A DNA stretch of 64,000 nucleotides from Diphasiastrum complanatum (Eukaryota; Streptophyta; Lycopodiopsida; Lycopodiales; Lycopodiaceae). This document shows, in pieces, positions 10,496 to 22,649 of this stretch. The stretch spans positions 21,694 through 85,693 of the forward strand of contig MU832131.1 in assembly GCA_029204225.1 (NCBI GenBank), in the 5' to 3' direction. Positions within the stretch are counted from its first letter, which is position 1. The number at the start of each line of letters is the position of its first letter. The position numbers and the translations under genes are program-made. Under the pieces are notes generated by a model that saw only the letters and a program-made list of their open reading frames with translations, was not told the origin of the DNA and ran no database searches.

Positions 10496-11115
10496 TTAGA
10501 TAGCTTGGATCTTGTCTATCGGTTCGAAGTTTTCCATGCCATATATGCGAAGTACACTGTTTAGATAGGACTCTTGGCTTATAGTAATCCTTCTGCTTGT
10601 GCGATCTCTGTTGATCTCCATACTGAGTAGGTAATGGACTGGGCCTAAATTAGTCATCTCAAATTCTGATGAGATCAAAGATTTGGTTTCATGCAGTATC
10701 TGATTTGAATTACTAATAATTAAAGAATCATCAACGTATAATGCTATTAGCTTGACCCTCTACGCTTGAGATATACATTTGAGTCTGCGAAGCAAAAAGT
10801 AAAATTATGCCGCATCAAGAAGTGATTGACTCTATCATACCAGGCCCTAGGAGCTTGCTTGAGGCCATATAGTGCCTTATGCAATTTACATACCAAACGC
10901 TCTTGGCCTTGAAGGACATAACCTTCTGGTTGATAAATGAATATTTCTTCTTGTATATATCCGTGAAGGAACACTGTCTGGACGTCCATCTGGTGAATGT
11001 CCAGGTCTTCTACAACAACTATAGCAAGCAAGATGTGAATAGATTGATGCTTTACCATTGGATTGAAGGTGTCAATGTAATCTATTCCATAAACTTGCTC
11101 AAATCCTTTAACCAC
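10496..11115 (-). pseudogene. Copia reverse transcriptase fragments
   Basis: The piece at 10,747-11,115 holds VKGFEQVYGIDY, the first catalytic Asp region (IHQMDVQTVFLHG) and LYGLKQAPRAWY. The piece at 10,496-10,678 holds the later MTNLGPVHYLL block. The YVDD catalytic segment should fall between them, near 10,700, where the frame is broken. Not functional. Confidence 0.85.
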
Positions 11116-11726
11116 TAATCTAGCTTTCCATTTGGATATTGATCCATTGGGCTTAAGCTTTAGCTTGAAGATCCACTTAGAGTCAATCGGTTTTATAACT
11201 TCAGGAGGATTATTAAGACTCTAGGTCTTATTCTTCATCAAGAAATTGCACTCAACATCCATAGAGACTTTCCAATTGTCTGCATCTGACATAGATAGTG
11301 CTTCTGCAACAGTGGTAGGTTCATCATGACTGATGAACACTTGAGGGACGAAGGTGGTACTGTTTGATACATGGGCAATCTAACTGTCCCTCAAATTCAA
11401 GGATACAATGGCAAGTGCTTTTCCATCCTTTGCTTCCCATACTGGGAGCATTTCAGATTCCGTTGATCTGGCTATCAAACCATTTATGTATCCTTATAGC
11501 TCCTTTTCGATCAAGATCATCCTCATCTTGAATTTCCACATGTGGAAATCATCTCTGTTGAGCTTGTTGATCAAGCGGATCTCAGAGGTTGAACCTTCCA
11601 TTATGATTGATGAATAGAGATTGAACACAAACATAATATAAACTAGCTCTGAAAACAGGAACATATTAATATACTAGACTCTAGTAAATCCAAAACCTCA
11701 CTCTGACACCACTTTGTTGGGTGTTA

Positions 11727-12583
11727 TCAGATGAAGTATATCCGATCAGGACCTTGGAAGTCCAATTTCTTCCTTGTGTCCTTTGGGATCTGCACGTAGG
11801 CAATGCACCCAAACACTCTTAGGTTCTTCAAAGAAGGCTTAGAGTCTGTCCACACCTCGTGGGGTGTCTTATCTGAGAGGGCCTTGGTTGAATATCTATT
11901 CTGGATGTAAGCTGTAGTGGAGACAGCTTCAGCCCAGAATCTCTTAGGCAACGATGCATGCAATAGCATACATTTGGCAGATTCGACCAGAGTACGGTTC
12001 TTCCTCTCAGCTAAGCCATTAGACTGAGGACTGTAAGGAGTGATGAATTGTTGCTCAATGCCTTGGCTTTGGCAATACTCCTTAAACTCGACAGAGATAT
12101 ATTCTCCACCGTTTTCTGACCTTAGGGCCTTGATCGTCCTTCCAGTCTCCTTTTAGCACGCTCCTTGAAGATTTTAAAGCAGTTGAAGGCTTTTGATTTC
12201 TTCTTTATGAAGTACACCATCGTCCTTCTGGAGAATTTGTCAATAAAGGTTATAAAATACTTGGCGTTCTTTAGCGAAGGATCTTTCATCAGGCCACAAA
12301 TATCTGAATGTACAACATCTAACAATCCTTTAGCAACATGTTGATGGTCAGACTTAAATGGTTTCCTAGTCTGTTTACCAACTAGACATTCTTGACAGAC
12401 AGGTAACTCGACTTTTTCGTGAGGATAGTCGAGATCAAGAACAATAGATTGTCTAGACATTCGTTGTACAACAACATAAAATAAATGACCAAGTCTATAA
12501 TGCCAAAATAAACCTTCATTTGAATAAATTGAAGTACTAAGAGCCTGACTAGAGACAGAAAAACAATGACTCAACTTATACAA
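11727..12583 (-). pseudogene. Copia integrase fragments
   Basis: The frame at 12,122-12,583 has the HHCC zinc site (WHYRLGH ... CQECLVGKQ) and the first catalytic Asp context (VHSDICG), then FIDKFSRR. The frame at 11,727-11,969 holds the end of the core (PKRFWAEAV ... LRVFGCIAYV). The second Asp and catalytic Glu lie in broken sequence between 11,970 and 12,121. Confidence 0.87.
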
Positions 12584-12751
12584 GTATCCATGTCTCTTTC
12601 CGAGTGCTAGGATGTTGCATGTCCTATCAACTACTTTACACTGATCACATTCAGACTCTACTCTATGTCCTAGATCTGTGATTTAGCTTAGATTCCTAGA
12701 TAACTTTGGTACATATAGGACTTTCTTAGACTGATCATTTGCAAAGCATAA

Positions 12752-12988
12752 TCATACAATACCTTCACCTTTAATATCTTGTGTGCTATTGTCGCCAAGG
12801 TGAACGAATTTTTGAGTACTGTAAGGTGTATAGGACTCAAAACAACCAATGAGACTAGTCATGTGCTGAGTGGCTCCGGAATCCAGGAGCCAAGAACTGT
12901 CATCAGATGCTCCTTGATGGTTGGTCATGAAGACATCATGATCCGCTTCTTGAATAGGCTGTGGATCTTCTGTAGCTGCATTTTCCAC
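12752..12988 (-). pseudogene. Copia aspartic protease fragment
   Basis: The frame carries WLLDSGATQHMT, the copia retropepsin active site, followed by the usual flap region. The same motif is in the related element at 52,300. Upstream and downstream frames are broken. Confidence 0.87.
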
Positions 12989-13125
12989 TTGATTCGACTG
13001 CCCTTTGCTATTGTTCTTCGCTTGAAGTATTCGACAGTCTTGTATTTACGGTTATTTCGTTTGCAGTATCTGCGGAACAACTTTTTCTTTGTCTGCGGAT
13101 TCGATTGTTCCTTGTGCTGAGCTGG

Positions 13126-14262
13126 TTTCTAAAACACGACCAATTACACGAGCCTGCATCTGCATTGAGCCGTAGTGATCACATTGGCCCGTGGGAAGAG
13201 CCTTTGCATCGTAGGGACTGCATTCAACTACACCTCAATTGCATCAGCCTCTGCACGGTAGAGATCACATTCACTGCAACCCATCGCAACGTCTGCACAT
13301 CATCACACCCCACTGCATTCCCCTTCAATCGCAACAGGTCGCACTCCCACCATATTCACCAGCACACTACCACTTACACTGTTAGGACTACAATCCAATC
13401 CCATCATTCCTTCACCCGTATTCCAACCCCATCCATCGTTGCCCTGTAGTAACCGCCATCGACAGCTGACATCGCCATCGACCGCTGACATCGCAATCGA
13501 CCGCCGCAACTACAATCGCTTGTCGCAACCGCAACCACCGCTACAAATCGCAATTGTCCGCTGCAATCGCAATCGCCCGCTACAACCGTAATCAACCGCT
13601 GATACCGCCATCACCCATCATAACCACATGTAACCGTATCCACTGCATATACCCATTGAAACCACTAAAACCGCATTCATTGTAGAAACTAAACTCCATC
13701 GTCACAGATCTCATTCAACAAACCCCGCATTTGATCGCAACTAAATTCCAATTTGCTTGCGAATGATCTGCCTGCCAACAACACTTGCACACGCTCTCTC
13801 CACGGCCCTCTGAACAAAACACTCTACCCACGACCTACACGAACGAATGGCTCCCTGATCGAAAATCTTGACATCCTTCCCTGACAAACACGGCATCTAT
13901 ACAAGCCCTGCCCTCCACGCACCTCACCCTGCCTTCATCCTGACCAGAACATTCTCCCATTAAACTACTTTAAACATTTCTAACCATCTAGCATCAATAA
14001 CTACACGCACCCCATCTGCCCGCCCTTGAATCATAGCGACAGTCCTCAACCGCCCCCACACCCCCTCATCTGACTGGACTGAGCCGACCACCTACTAACT
14101 ACGTCCGCCTTTGAATAGTAGCCACCACAAACAAACACACCACCCTAGTGATCGCATTCCATTGCCAAGAGCCTCCCACTATCACATTCATTAGCAGCCA
14201 CAATATTAATCACCACCAGACCACCTACTCACTACTTCCAATCTTGCACCGTGACCACTTGT
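13126..14262. other. Gene-free C-rich block with cryptic short repeats
   Basis: No credible coding region. Between about 13,450 and 13,640 the plus strand repeats CGCAATCG, CGCCATCGACCGCTGAC and similar words at irregular short intervals, a degenerate minisatellite. The jump in composition at 13,126 marks the broken end of the copia to the left. Confidence 0.45.
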
Positions 14263-15539
14263 TAGGGCCTATTTTGACGGGGGGCTGGTCCAGCCAAAAC
14301 GTCCTAAAAGGGTCAAGGAGCCCCACCTCTAATGGCGGTTTGGCCTTACATGAGCGATAGAGGATTTGCCACTTCCAACCCTGATGGCCTTCTCTATTGC
14401 CCCGTGCTCTCCAACCGATGAGAGTTTTCCAGGCTCTTAGAGATACGGTTGCAAGGAGGAGGTGCTATCACATTTGGTGCAATGATTCACTAGCTTTCTA
14501 GGGTTACAGTTCCGTAAAACTTTTGATCTCTAATTCGCGCTAGGATCTTGCTAATGTCTCTTTCCCCATTGAATTCGGCTTACAATTAGTAAAATTCTTA
14601 CATGGGCTTGAAACCAATTTATTGCCTATGATGTGCTCGTGGGGTGCAAGTTATACGCACTGCTTTGTTTGATAAGCGGTGGTAATTTCGCCAATTGTCG
14701 GGTCTAGAGATTTCGCTAGACAGTACCGACGATGGGTGTGACTAGTGTGATGCTTAACCAAGGTAGTGTATTTCAACCGCGGATGGTGGACGACCCGCTC
14801 TGGTGTTTCACAGAGGTCGGGTCCAATTGATATGCTTCATAAATGACGAACAAATGATTCCAACTTGATGATTTCCACAACTTATCAATCATGTCGTATG
14901 TCAACTAGTTTATAGACCGACCAACAACCACATGCAGTTACTATGAAAAAACCCAGGCTCCACTACTAGCAATGTATGATCTACTAGTAGAACATTGTTT
15001 TAACTTTAAAGTGAATAAGCGATTCCTTACTAAGTACAATTCAACTCATGAACCGATTGTCTCCTCCCCTCTTACCTAACAAAAAACAATTCCATCGTCA
15101 GTCTAGTTCAAATCATTCAAAAATAGCAATTACAGCGTAATTACTGATACCCTCCTAGATGACGCATGGAGTAAAAGGAAAACCTCAATAGGTACTTACC
15201 CTATCCGGCCAAAGTCACAACCGATTTCATCATGTCAAAACAATAGCAAGTACGAAATCTTTGGAGTGCCTACTTCCTGAAACACTTCACACCGGCATAC
15301 TACAGCTTTGGTTCTAAAATTTTTAGTACGATTCACTACAATGCACAATGGACCCATAGTCTATGACAACGTGTTCACTAGTTAGATAATCTGACTACTG
15401 AACTCAAACAAACAAAATTTTCATTTCAAGTAAATGATTATGAGTCCATACTAACTAAAAACCAATAAATACGAGGTCAAAGATTTAAACCGTCATACCT
15501 CAATGTCCGTGTAGGTAGCCAGATGCCGGGGATACTCTA
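14263..15539. other. Gene-free block, possible LTR remnant, with a hairpin
   Basis: The block begins TGTTAGGGCC, which would suit an LTR start, but no second copy or matching terminus was found. At 14,792-14,823 GACCCG-CTCTG pairs with CAGAG-GT-CGGGTC around an 8-nt loop, giving an 11-bp stem with a 2-nt bulge. No rRNA or tRNA identity was recognised. Confidence 0.3.
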
Positions 15540-16330
15540 GTCATGAATGCCTCAAAGTCCCAATCGCTTTTCCTTTGTTGCTTGTCACTTGCTTTTCCAC
15601 AATAGGTTGCCACATGAGGTCAGTAAAAACCGTCATGTCGTAGACCTGTGGGGGTTGTTGTAGATAGACAACAAGTATTTGAAACCATAGAGAGGGCCAC
15701 ACAAAAACCTGAGGTAGGCAGTTGCAAAAGGGCTTGTAGGCCGCATGTAGATCTAGTTTTTGGCTATAGACAGAGGACACAGACCATAAAATAGTTACAG
15801 GTCTAAAATAGATCGAAATGATCTGATACCGCAAAAATTGATGTAGACAGGCTGTAGACAGGCTTTGTAGTCCGCAAACAGCTGGTATGCGATTGTGGGC
15901 AGCGATCAGAGGCCGCAAAATGCTGATTTTCGACTATGAATGTGATGGAACTTTTGTGGCAGGCCGTAGGGTCCAGCAAAATGGGCAAACAGTCCTCAGA
16001 AAGGCGTGGACAGGCTATGGGGACTGCAAATAGGCTTGGAACAGGCCATAGATAGAGCTAGTAGGTCACACTCAGGCTATTTTTGGCCGCAGACAGAGCT
16101 CTAGCTCGTTAGAAAGTCTGCTACAGACTTAAAAATGTGGAAACAACCCATAGACAGGTGGCAAATGAGTAGGCAGGTCGTAGACAGAGCTTTGAGCCCA
16201 TGGAAAAACGATGGGCAGGGCGCAAACCACTGATTCTAGCTGCACACCTCTGCAAATAGCCCTCAACAAGCTGTAATCACCTTGTTTTTGGCTGTAGGTG
16301 GGGTTTGGAATTAGCTGTCTGATTGGTAGA
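15540..16330 (+). repeat. Degenerate interspersed tandem repeat of CAGGC-TAGACAG type
   Basis: Variants of CAGGC(T/C)(G/A)TAGACAG(G/A)GCT recur at irregular spacing of about 25-90 bp, with phrases like GGCCGCA(A/G)A between them. ORFs here on the minus strand show no signature and look like by-products of the repeat. Confidence 0.5.
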
Positions 16331-17466
16331 TCGCTTGCCGGTTTGATCCATCGTTGCTTTGATCCAATGTACTCTGCTCAGTGGCTCAAAAATCTATGCC
16401 CTTGTCTGTAGGAGTGCACCCAGACCTCCTTATGAATAATGAATAACTGACAGTCAGTTGTGTGCTTATGGCGAACATAAATATTTATGGAATTTGCCTA
16501 CTGAAATGTGATTGGCTTTGGCCATAGAGATATGTTTGTGTTATACCACTCAGAAACTAGTATTTCCATGGAGTTATAGACTCTAATAAAGACAATGTCA
16601 TGCTAGCAAGAATGAAGAGACTCGAGAATGTCCGTTCTAGAACTGGATTCTAAATAGGATGTTCATCACAAGTGAGTTTCTGATCAAATCAAACATTCTA
16701 ACTCTTAATAATTCTTCCCAACCGGAGAAGGGAAATTAATACACAACATACAAGCTCCTATGAGAAAAAACACCCCCATTGAATGAAGGGGGTTTACACA
16801 AACACAACCCCTCATTCAAGTAGCTTAATCATGATGGAAGAATGATACATATACAAAAGAGAGGATGATCGTTCAATAGCAAGAGTTCCATACATTCCCC
16901 ATAAAAACATCCATCCATTCAAACAATCACTACCATTACTCACCCTCAAGACCTTACCATAAACCTAACTCTCCAACTCAAACACCATCCTTTTTTCCCT
17001 CAAAATTTCAAGACATAACTTCCTCAAAGCACTCCTCATCCTCAAACATGACACCCACCAATTCTAAATCAAGTACTTAGTGGAGAACCTAGCAAGCTCA
17101 TTCACCAACCATGACATGCATCCGACAATGAGCTCATTCTATAATTGGGAGGAAACACAATTTTCACACAAAACGACAAGCGCCCAAACTATCCATTAGT
17201 ATCAACTACAAGTGAGTCTACTCTTATTCCACTAACAAGTATTCAACCCTAAACATCCATCACTCCACAAGCAACTACGCAATACAATACTTGTACCAGT
17301 GCATAAGCATACTACAAGGCAAGAGCCACATTCAACCATCCATCAAACCAAACTTTCAAGTAATCAAACCTACTCATCAACAAAGAGCTCTCAAAAAATC
17401 ATCAACTTCCAAATGTACCAACTCTTAAAAATACTAACTCACAAAAGTACTAACTCTCAACATCAT
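16331..17466. other. No gene seen
   Basis: A/C-rich plus strand from 16,890 on, no frames with known motifs. The right edge at 17,466 is where similarity to the chromovirus LTR begins, so this sequence has replaced the rest of that LTR. Confidence 0.35.
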
Positions 17467-18109
17467 CTTACAAGCCATGTGACAAAGTAGGTAAGTTACA
17501 TATTGATAAGGATGGAAGGTATGTAGCTTAACATTTAATGTTAGCCACTTTCAAGTTGAATTTTTCTTGGTTTACAACATTGGGATTCACCCCAAGTGTT
17601 TTTCATGACGTGGGAAAGGCTTTGTATATGTCCATCTCATCTTGCATAATTTTCATCAATTCGTAGGCCCTTTTGTCTAGGGGTTGCCCATCCCCAGTCA
17701 TAGTGGAGTGTGACCAAAGGGTGATCAGTCCTTTGGTCCTTTATAGACTCGATTGGGCCTTCTTTATAGACTTTGGAGAAAGCCTTCTTCAGGTACCATC
17801 TTCAAGCTTTAAGAAGCTTCTTTAGTTCATTCTTCAAGTACTCTTCTTAGTACCTGCACATACCCTTAAGAAAAGGTTAGGAGTCATACCATAAAATGGT
17901 TCATCATTAGATTCTATTTCTAGAACCTGCACATCAAACTATTAGCATTGATCTACAGTTTCATTTCTTGTCTTCAGGTAATGATACCTGCACGCATATT
18001 TCAGCAATTAGGGTAATAAGCTCTCATATTCAAAATATGTTTCATACAAAAAGAATGGGAGACTGGATAGCCTTTATTTCTTGGTCAATTTGGTCTATAC
18101 AATTTTACA
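17467..18109 (-). repeat. 3' LTR of the chromovirus, truncated
   Basis: The LTR starts on the minus strand with TGTAAAATTG at 18,109, next to a purine tract reading GAAGGGG. Bases 17,467-17,800 match the other LTR at roughly 90 percent by eye. The rest of the LTR, including the minisatellite found in the 5' copy, is missing beyond 17,467. Confidence 0.85.
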
Positions 18110-18149
18110 CCCCTTCGACGCATTAAACGTTGTCCTCAATGAACATTTC

Positions 18150-18300
18150 TCAAATAAAATTTAAAAATTCTGGATATTCTTGGAAGAATTCTTCTTCCAT
18201 CCATCTTGCATCCGTAGTAGGATAGTTTTTAAACTTGAGTAGGTATAATGTAGAGGTTATTCCTTTTCTTCCAGTTCTGTCTTGTGCATCAAGATCTGCT
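18150..18300 (-). pseudogene. Chromodomain remnant
   Basis: A minus-strand frame running through about 18,290-18,150 reads YLLKFKNYPTTDARWM followed by an acidic EEE block and EYPEF. This is the chromodomain core (YLVKWKGY...TWEP) of chromoviral integrases, which directs insertion to particular chromatin. It is out of frame with the integrase C-terminus at 18,314-18,556. Confidence 0.75.
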
Positions 18301-18313
18301 CAGGTTGAAGGAT

Positions 18314-18556
18314 TTATTCGATTCCTTGAACTTCTAGAGGTTCAGAATCTGTAGATCCTTCAGGTCCCGGACCATTGAATTTCTTTAGCAAGCTTACATG
18401 GAATTTGTTATGGATTTTCCAAGCAATAGGCAAGTCAAGTTCACATGTAATCTCATTGATTGCTTTATTGACTTTAAAGGGTCCATAATACTTTTGGGCT
18501 AGTTTTGGGTAGAGTTTCATACTACCTTTTTTTTTTCTTGAGCCTTTTCTTTTCAA
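18314..18556 (-). pseudogene. Gypsy integrase C-terminal domain
   Basis: The frame contains KLAQKYYGPFKV and NKFHVSLLKKF, the GPY/F-type module and the HVSLLK box found near the end of chromoviral integrases. It follows the catalytic core after a frame break near 18,560-18,715. Confidence 0.85.
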
Positions 18557-18716
18557 ATTTTAGGAGAACTAGTTCCCCTTCTTCGTACTTGATTGCCCTC
18601 CGACGCATATTTGCACTTTTCTGCTGTTTCTGTTGTGCACTTGCGATGGATTGCTGAACCTTCAAAAAGGTGTCTTGATAATCTTGCACAATTCATCTGA
18701 GACAAATATCTTTTTC

Positions 18717-19172
18717 TTAGTCCTTAATACAGGAGGCTTCAAAAGGCGCTTTACTAGTAGAAGAATGAACTGTGTTGTTGTAAGCGAATTCTAGTACACG
18801 GAGATAGTGTTCCCATTGAGTCTTCTGATCACTTACATAATTTCTCAACAAGTCTATGATGGTTCGATTAGTAATTTCACTTTGACCATCAGTTTGGGGG
18901 TGGAAGGAGGAAGAGAATTTAAGGGTTGTCCCTAGGTTATCAAAAAGGGCTCTCCAAAAGTTGCTAGTAAATCTTGTATCCGGATCAGACACTATACTCT
19001 TGGGTAGTCCATGTAGCCTAAAGATGTGACGGATAAACAAATGAGCAGCTTCGGGTCCCTTAAGACTTTTCTTACAGGGAATAAAATGAGCATGTTTGCT
19101 AAATCTATCAATGACAGTCCATATCATCTCATTCTCATTTTTGGTTTTAGGAAACCCAGAAACAAAGTCCAT
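18717..19172 (-). pseudogene. Gypsy integrase catalytic core
   Basis: The 151-codon frame starts MDFVSGFPKT (first catalytic Asp), continues with VIDRFSKHAHFIP, VSDPDTRFTSNFW (second Asp) and FHPQTDGQSEITNRT (catalytic Glu). All three DDE residues are present. The upstream zinc site falls near 19,230-19,320 in broken sequence. Confidence 0.9.
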
Positions 19173-19322
19173 GGTAATATGTTCCTAGGGAGCTTTAAGA
19201 ATAGGCAAGGGATGAAGCAATCCTGGAGTTTTTAATCCTCGCTCATCTTTATTGTGTTGACAAACTAGACATGCATTTATATAATGCCTTGTGTCTCGAT
19301 GCATGGTAGGCCAATAAAAGAA

Positions 19323-19808
19323 TCATTTCAGAGCTTCCAGAGTTGAAGGAATTCCCCTATTTCCTGCATAGGGTGGACTATGGGTTTCTTGAAGGATCTT
19401 GGTTCTAAATGCTATGGGAATACATAGCTTATCTTCTTTGAATAAATATCCTTCTTTCAAAACATAGTCTTTATGACTTTGATTTCTTTCAAGTATTTCA
19501 AAGATATGCTGGAAATTGGAATCACTAGCATACATACTTTTCATAGGGAGCAAATCTTCATGATATGCTAGGGAAATATGGTTGACCTTGGGGATTCTCG
19601 ATAATGCATCGACGATTTTATTATCCTTTCCTGGGTGATGAAGTACCTGAAAATGGAAGGTGCTAAGGTAGTTAGCCCATTTTAGATGTTTTTCTCGAAT
19701 TAATTGCTGGGTGAGAAAGTACCTAAGGCTTTGATGATCTGTTTTAACTAGGAAATCATTTCCTAGTAGATAGTGCTTCCATAACTTAAGGACATGAATA
19801 ATGGCCAA
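19323..19808 (-). pseudogene. Gypsy RNase H
   Basis: The frame includes LLGNDFLVKTDHQSLRYF with the RNase H Asp, HLKWANYLSTF, then DALSRIP, the end of the RT/RNase H module. The tail GNRGIPSTLEALK is the start of the integrase zinc domain. Confidence 0.88.
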
Positions 19809-19853
19809 AAGTTCTTTTTCATAAATGTCATATTGTACTTCTTCCTCTCGAAG

Positions 19854-20198
19854 TCATCTACTTTCAAAGGCTACAACATGACCTTCTTGGTTTAAGACTA
19901 CCCCAATACAATCTAGACTTGCATTCACTTCCACAAAGAAAGGCTTGTGAAGGTCGGTAAGGGCACGCTTCAGAGTATCAAAGGCATTTTGCTCGTTCTT
20001 ATACCAATGAAATTTTACCCTCTTCTTAGTAAGTTCATGTAGTGGTGAAGCTATATGGGCAAAATGGCGAATAAATTTTCTATAATAGGAATATAAGCCT
20101 AGGAAAGACCGAACTTCATGAATATTTCTTGGTTTAGGCCAGTCTTGTATGGCTTTAATCTTTGAAAGGTCCATTTGGATTCCTTCCATAGAAATCAT
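19854..20198 (-). pseudogene. Gypsy RT thumb and RNase H start
   Basis: The frame reads IQDWPKPRNIHEVRSFLGL, YYRKFIRHFA and TKKRVKFHWYKNEQNAFDTL, the standard gypsy connection segment between RT palm and RNase H. It is separated from the RT palm by a frame break near 20,200-20,243. Confidence 0.88.
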
Positions 20199-20243
20199 AT
20201 GTCCTAGAGAGTGTATATTTTCTAGGAAGAATTCGCTTTTCTT

Positions 20244-21185
20244 TCATTTTATGAGAAGTGAGTTTTCTTGTAGGGTTCTAAAGACGATACCTAGATGTCT
20301 TTTATGTTCTCCTTCATTTGCACTCAAGACTAAGATATCATCAAAGAATGTTCCTACAAAACGTCGATGGGATCGAAAAACTCGTTCCATCATTCTATTG
20401 AATGTTGCGGGAGCATTAGTAAGACCAAATGGTACCACTAAAAATTCATAAAGGCCAGAGCTACTCCTGAAAGCAGTTTTATGGACATCTTCAGGTGCTA
20501 CTCGGATTTGGTGGTATCCACTTGTCAAATCAATTCTGCTAAAGATACAAGATCCAATTATCCTATCCATAATGTCATCTATTCTTGGAATAGGAAAACG
20601 GTTCTTAACTGTAATCTTGTTTAGAGCACGATAGTCCACACACATACTAAAACTCCTATCTTTCTTTTGTACCAGAAGTACATGAGAGCAATAGGGGGAG
20701 TTACTGGGTTTTATAAGGCCTTTCTCTAACAAGTCATTAATTTGCTTAGAAATTTCTTCTTGTTGAGAATGGCTTACCCTATAGGGAAGTCTATTGGGTA
20801 TGGAACTTCCAGGAATAATGTCTATTGTATGATCTTCAGGTCTTTCAGGGGGTAAGGACTTTGGTAGCTCATTAGAAAAACAAAAAGAATACTTTAATAA
20901 AAATTCTTTTCTATTATTGTCCAAAGAATGTGCATTTCCATCAACATCATCATCCATACTTTGAACAAACAACAAGTAAGAAAATACCGCTTTCTTTAGT
21001 ACTTTTGATACTCGAATATGGCTTACCAAAAGAATTGTTTCGCCACTCTGTCCTGCATGCACACTAACGTCTTTACCTTTGTGCTTCCATGAAATCAAAT
21101 GCTTATTGTAGTCCACCAGAGGATTGTGCATTTTGTGCCAAGACATGCCTAAGATTACATCTACTCCCTGCAAAGGACCTACCAT
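20244..21185 (-). pseudogene. Gypsy protease end and reverse transcriptase palm
   Basis: The frame begins in the protease (VDVILGMSWH), then holds HTIDIIPGS, PYRVSHSQQEEI, VDYRALNKITVKNRFPIP, SRIDLTSGYHQI (first catalytic Asp) and the palm pair in the form FFDDILVLS. Plant gypsy RTs usually have YIDD or YLDD here, so FF is unusual, although the two Asp are kept. Confidence 0.92.
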
Positions 21186-21568
21186 AATTTTATAGGTTCA
21201 TAGTAGTCGGAGATTTGGAGCTTAAGTTTTCCAATTACAGGGTAAATGTTTGCATCACCATCAACAAAAGCACCTTTAGCCTTAAGCATAGATTCGGAAA
21301 AAAAACTAACTCCTATCTCTTGTGCAAGCTTAAAAGAGATGAAATTATGAGAGAAGCCTGCATCAAAGAGAATTAGACAGAGTTTGTTATGGACTTGTCC
21401 CCATGTTTTGAGAAGATCATGGGTTTGAGTATCTTCAATGCTTTGTACAGCCACCTGCTTCCCTTTGTCTACACTTGAAGCTTTGGCATCTTTGAGTGGA
21501 CATTTGCAGAAAAGGTGTCCCTTTTCCCCACACTTGAAGCATCTTCCTTCCTTGCGATAGGCCTGCAT
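21179..21568 (-). pseudogene. Gypsy zinc knuckle and protease
   Basis: The frame has a CX2CX4HX4C knuckle (CFKCGEKGHLFCKC) near its start, then LILFDAGFSHNFIS, the retropepsin site with DAG where DSG or DTG is usual. The next frame (20,244-21,185) overlaps by 7 nt, so a frameshift separates protease halves. Confidence 0.88.
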
Positions 21569-21668
21569 TTGTTCTTTGGAAAGGCGTTGAGTCTTTTCTT
21601 TTGGATTTTGAGTTGTGGGAGGTTCATTCCTTTTGTTCCCACCTCCATTTCGATGACTATCCTCCAGC

Positions 21669-22325
21669 TCAACTCTGGTAGCATAGTATATGACTTGTTC
21701 TAAGTGTATCAGCTTGTACTAGATCTAAGCCATATTGTATACTTCTATGCAAACCCGAATAGAACTTTCTTTTCTGTTCTTTCTTGGAAATGGAATGCAA
21801 AGTCTGAACTTTCAAAAGCAACTCCCAAAATCTCTTAACATACTCAACTACTTTCTCATTTTGCTTTTGCCTAAAGATGTCCCAAGCAGCTAAAGTATCT
21901 TTTTTATATTCTTTTGGCAAAAAGTGGGCTTGAATTTGTTTTTTAAAGCTATGCCATGTGGATGCAGCTTTGTGATTTGATTTTATAGCAGTCCACCATA
22001 GTGATGCATACCTATCTAGATGTAACGTTGCAAATCAAATCTTGGAATGATTTGAGTATCTACTTTTCTCAAAGAAAGTATCAAGATTTCGAATCCAAGC
22101 AAGCAAACTCTCTTCATTCCTAATATCTCCATCGAACTTAGAAAACTTGGAAAGTTTACTATCAATCTTAGCAAAACTCCTTTTCCTAGACCGAGTAGAG
22201 GAAGTCGACTTGGAGGAAACATGAGGTGATGATGACATAGATGAAGAGGAGCTTGAAGAGCCTCGTGAGGAGCTATCCATCTTTGATTGGAGTTTTTGGA
22301 ATTCACTTGAAATACACAAACTCAA
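21669..22325 (-). pseudogene. Gypsy gag, two broken frames
   Basis: The N-terminal part (22,035-22,325) has a serine-rich leader followed by SKLSKFSKFDG and LLAWIRNLDTFFEKS. The middle part (21,669-21,920) has MPKEYKKDTLAAWDIFRQ and VVEYVKRFWELLLKV, the capsid region of chromoviral gag. A frame break lies near 21,921-22,034. Gag would form the particle shell. Confidence 0.82.
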
Positions 22326-22634
22326 GACAAGAAGTACGAATAGACTTGTGATTTAGAGAAATGCCATTCTCCAAAAAAAAATATAGAAGCTCGCATTAGC
22401 AAAGTATTGTCTCCAAAATAGAAAGCAAGTTGGAGATCCAATTCTCAAGAATCCCCAAATGGAGTCTATTAGCTCTAATATTAAAGAGATCTTGTAAGAA
22501 GAAAGAAATTCGAGCGGAAGAAAAATCTATTCGAAAGCAAACATACAAAGTCCTGTGTATTGACATTTGTTTCAAGAATGAATACACAAGGCCTTCACAT
22601 CAATTTCACAAAGAAAAAAAAAAATTAGTAGACC

Positions 22635-22649
22635 TTGGCTCTGATACCT
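22635..22649 (-). promoter_or_regulatory. Primer binding site of the chromovirus
   Basis: The minus strand reads GGTATCAGAGCCAA a few bases inside the LTR end, matching the 3' end of tRNA-iMet. It fixes the inner edge of the 5' LTR at 22,653. Confidence 0.85.

Larger units (their letters stand above)
10480..13125 (-). mobile_element. Decayed Ty1/copia internal region
   Basis: Reading the minus strand from 13,125 down gives a broken zinc knuckle (near 13,040-13,090, histidine lost), protease, integrase zinc site, integrase core, linker and RT. RT ends abruptly near 10,496, so RNase H, polypurine tract and 3' LTR are missing; gag upstream of the knuckle is also missing. Frames are cut by many stops and shifts. 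The RT and knuckle most resemble those of the copia at 51-58 kb, so the two belong to one family or close lineages. Confidence 0.88.

Noticed and set aside
14263-14830. Possible rRNA because of GC-rich conserved-looking words
   Set aside because: No recognised 18S, 5.8S or 26S landmark could be found; left as unclassified.
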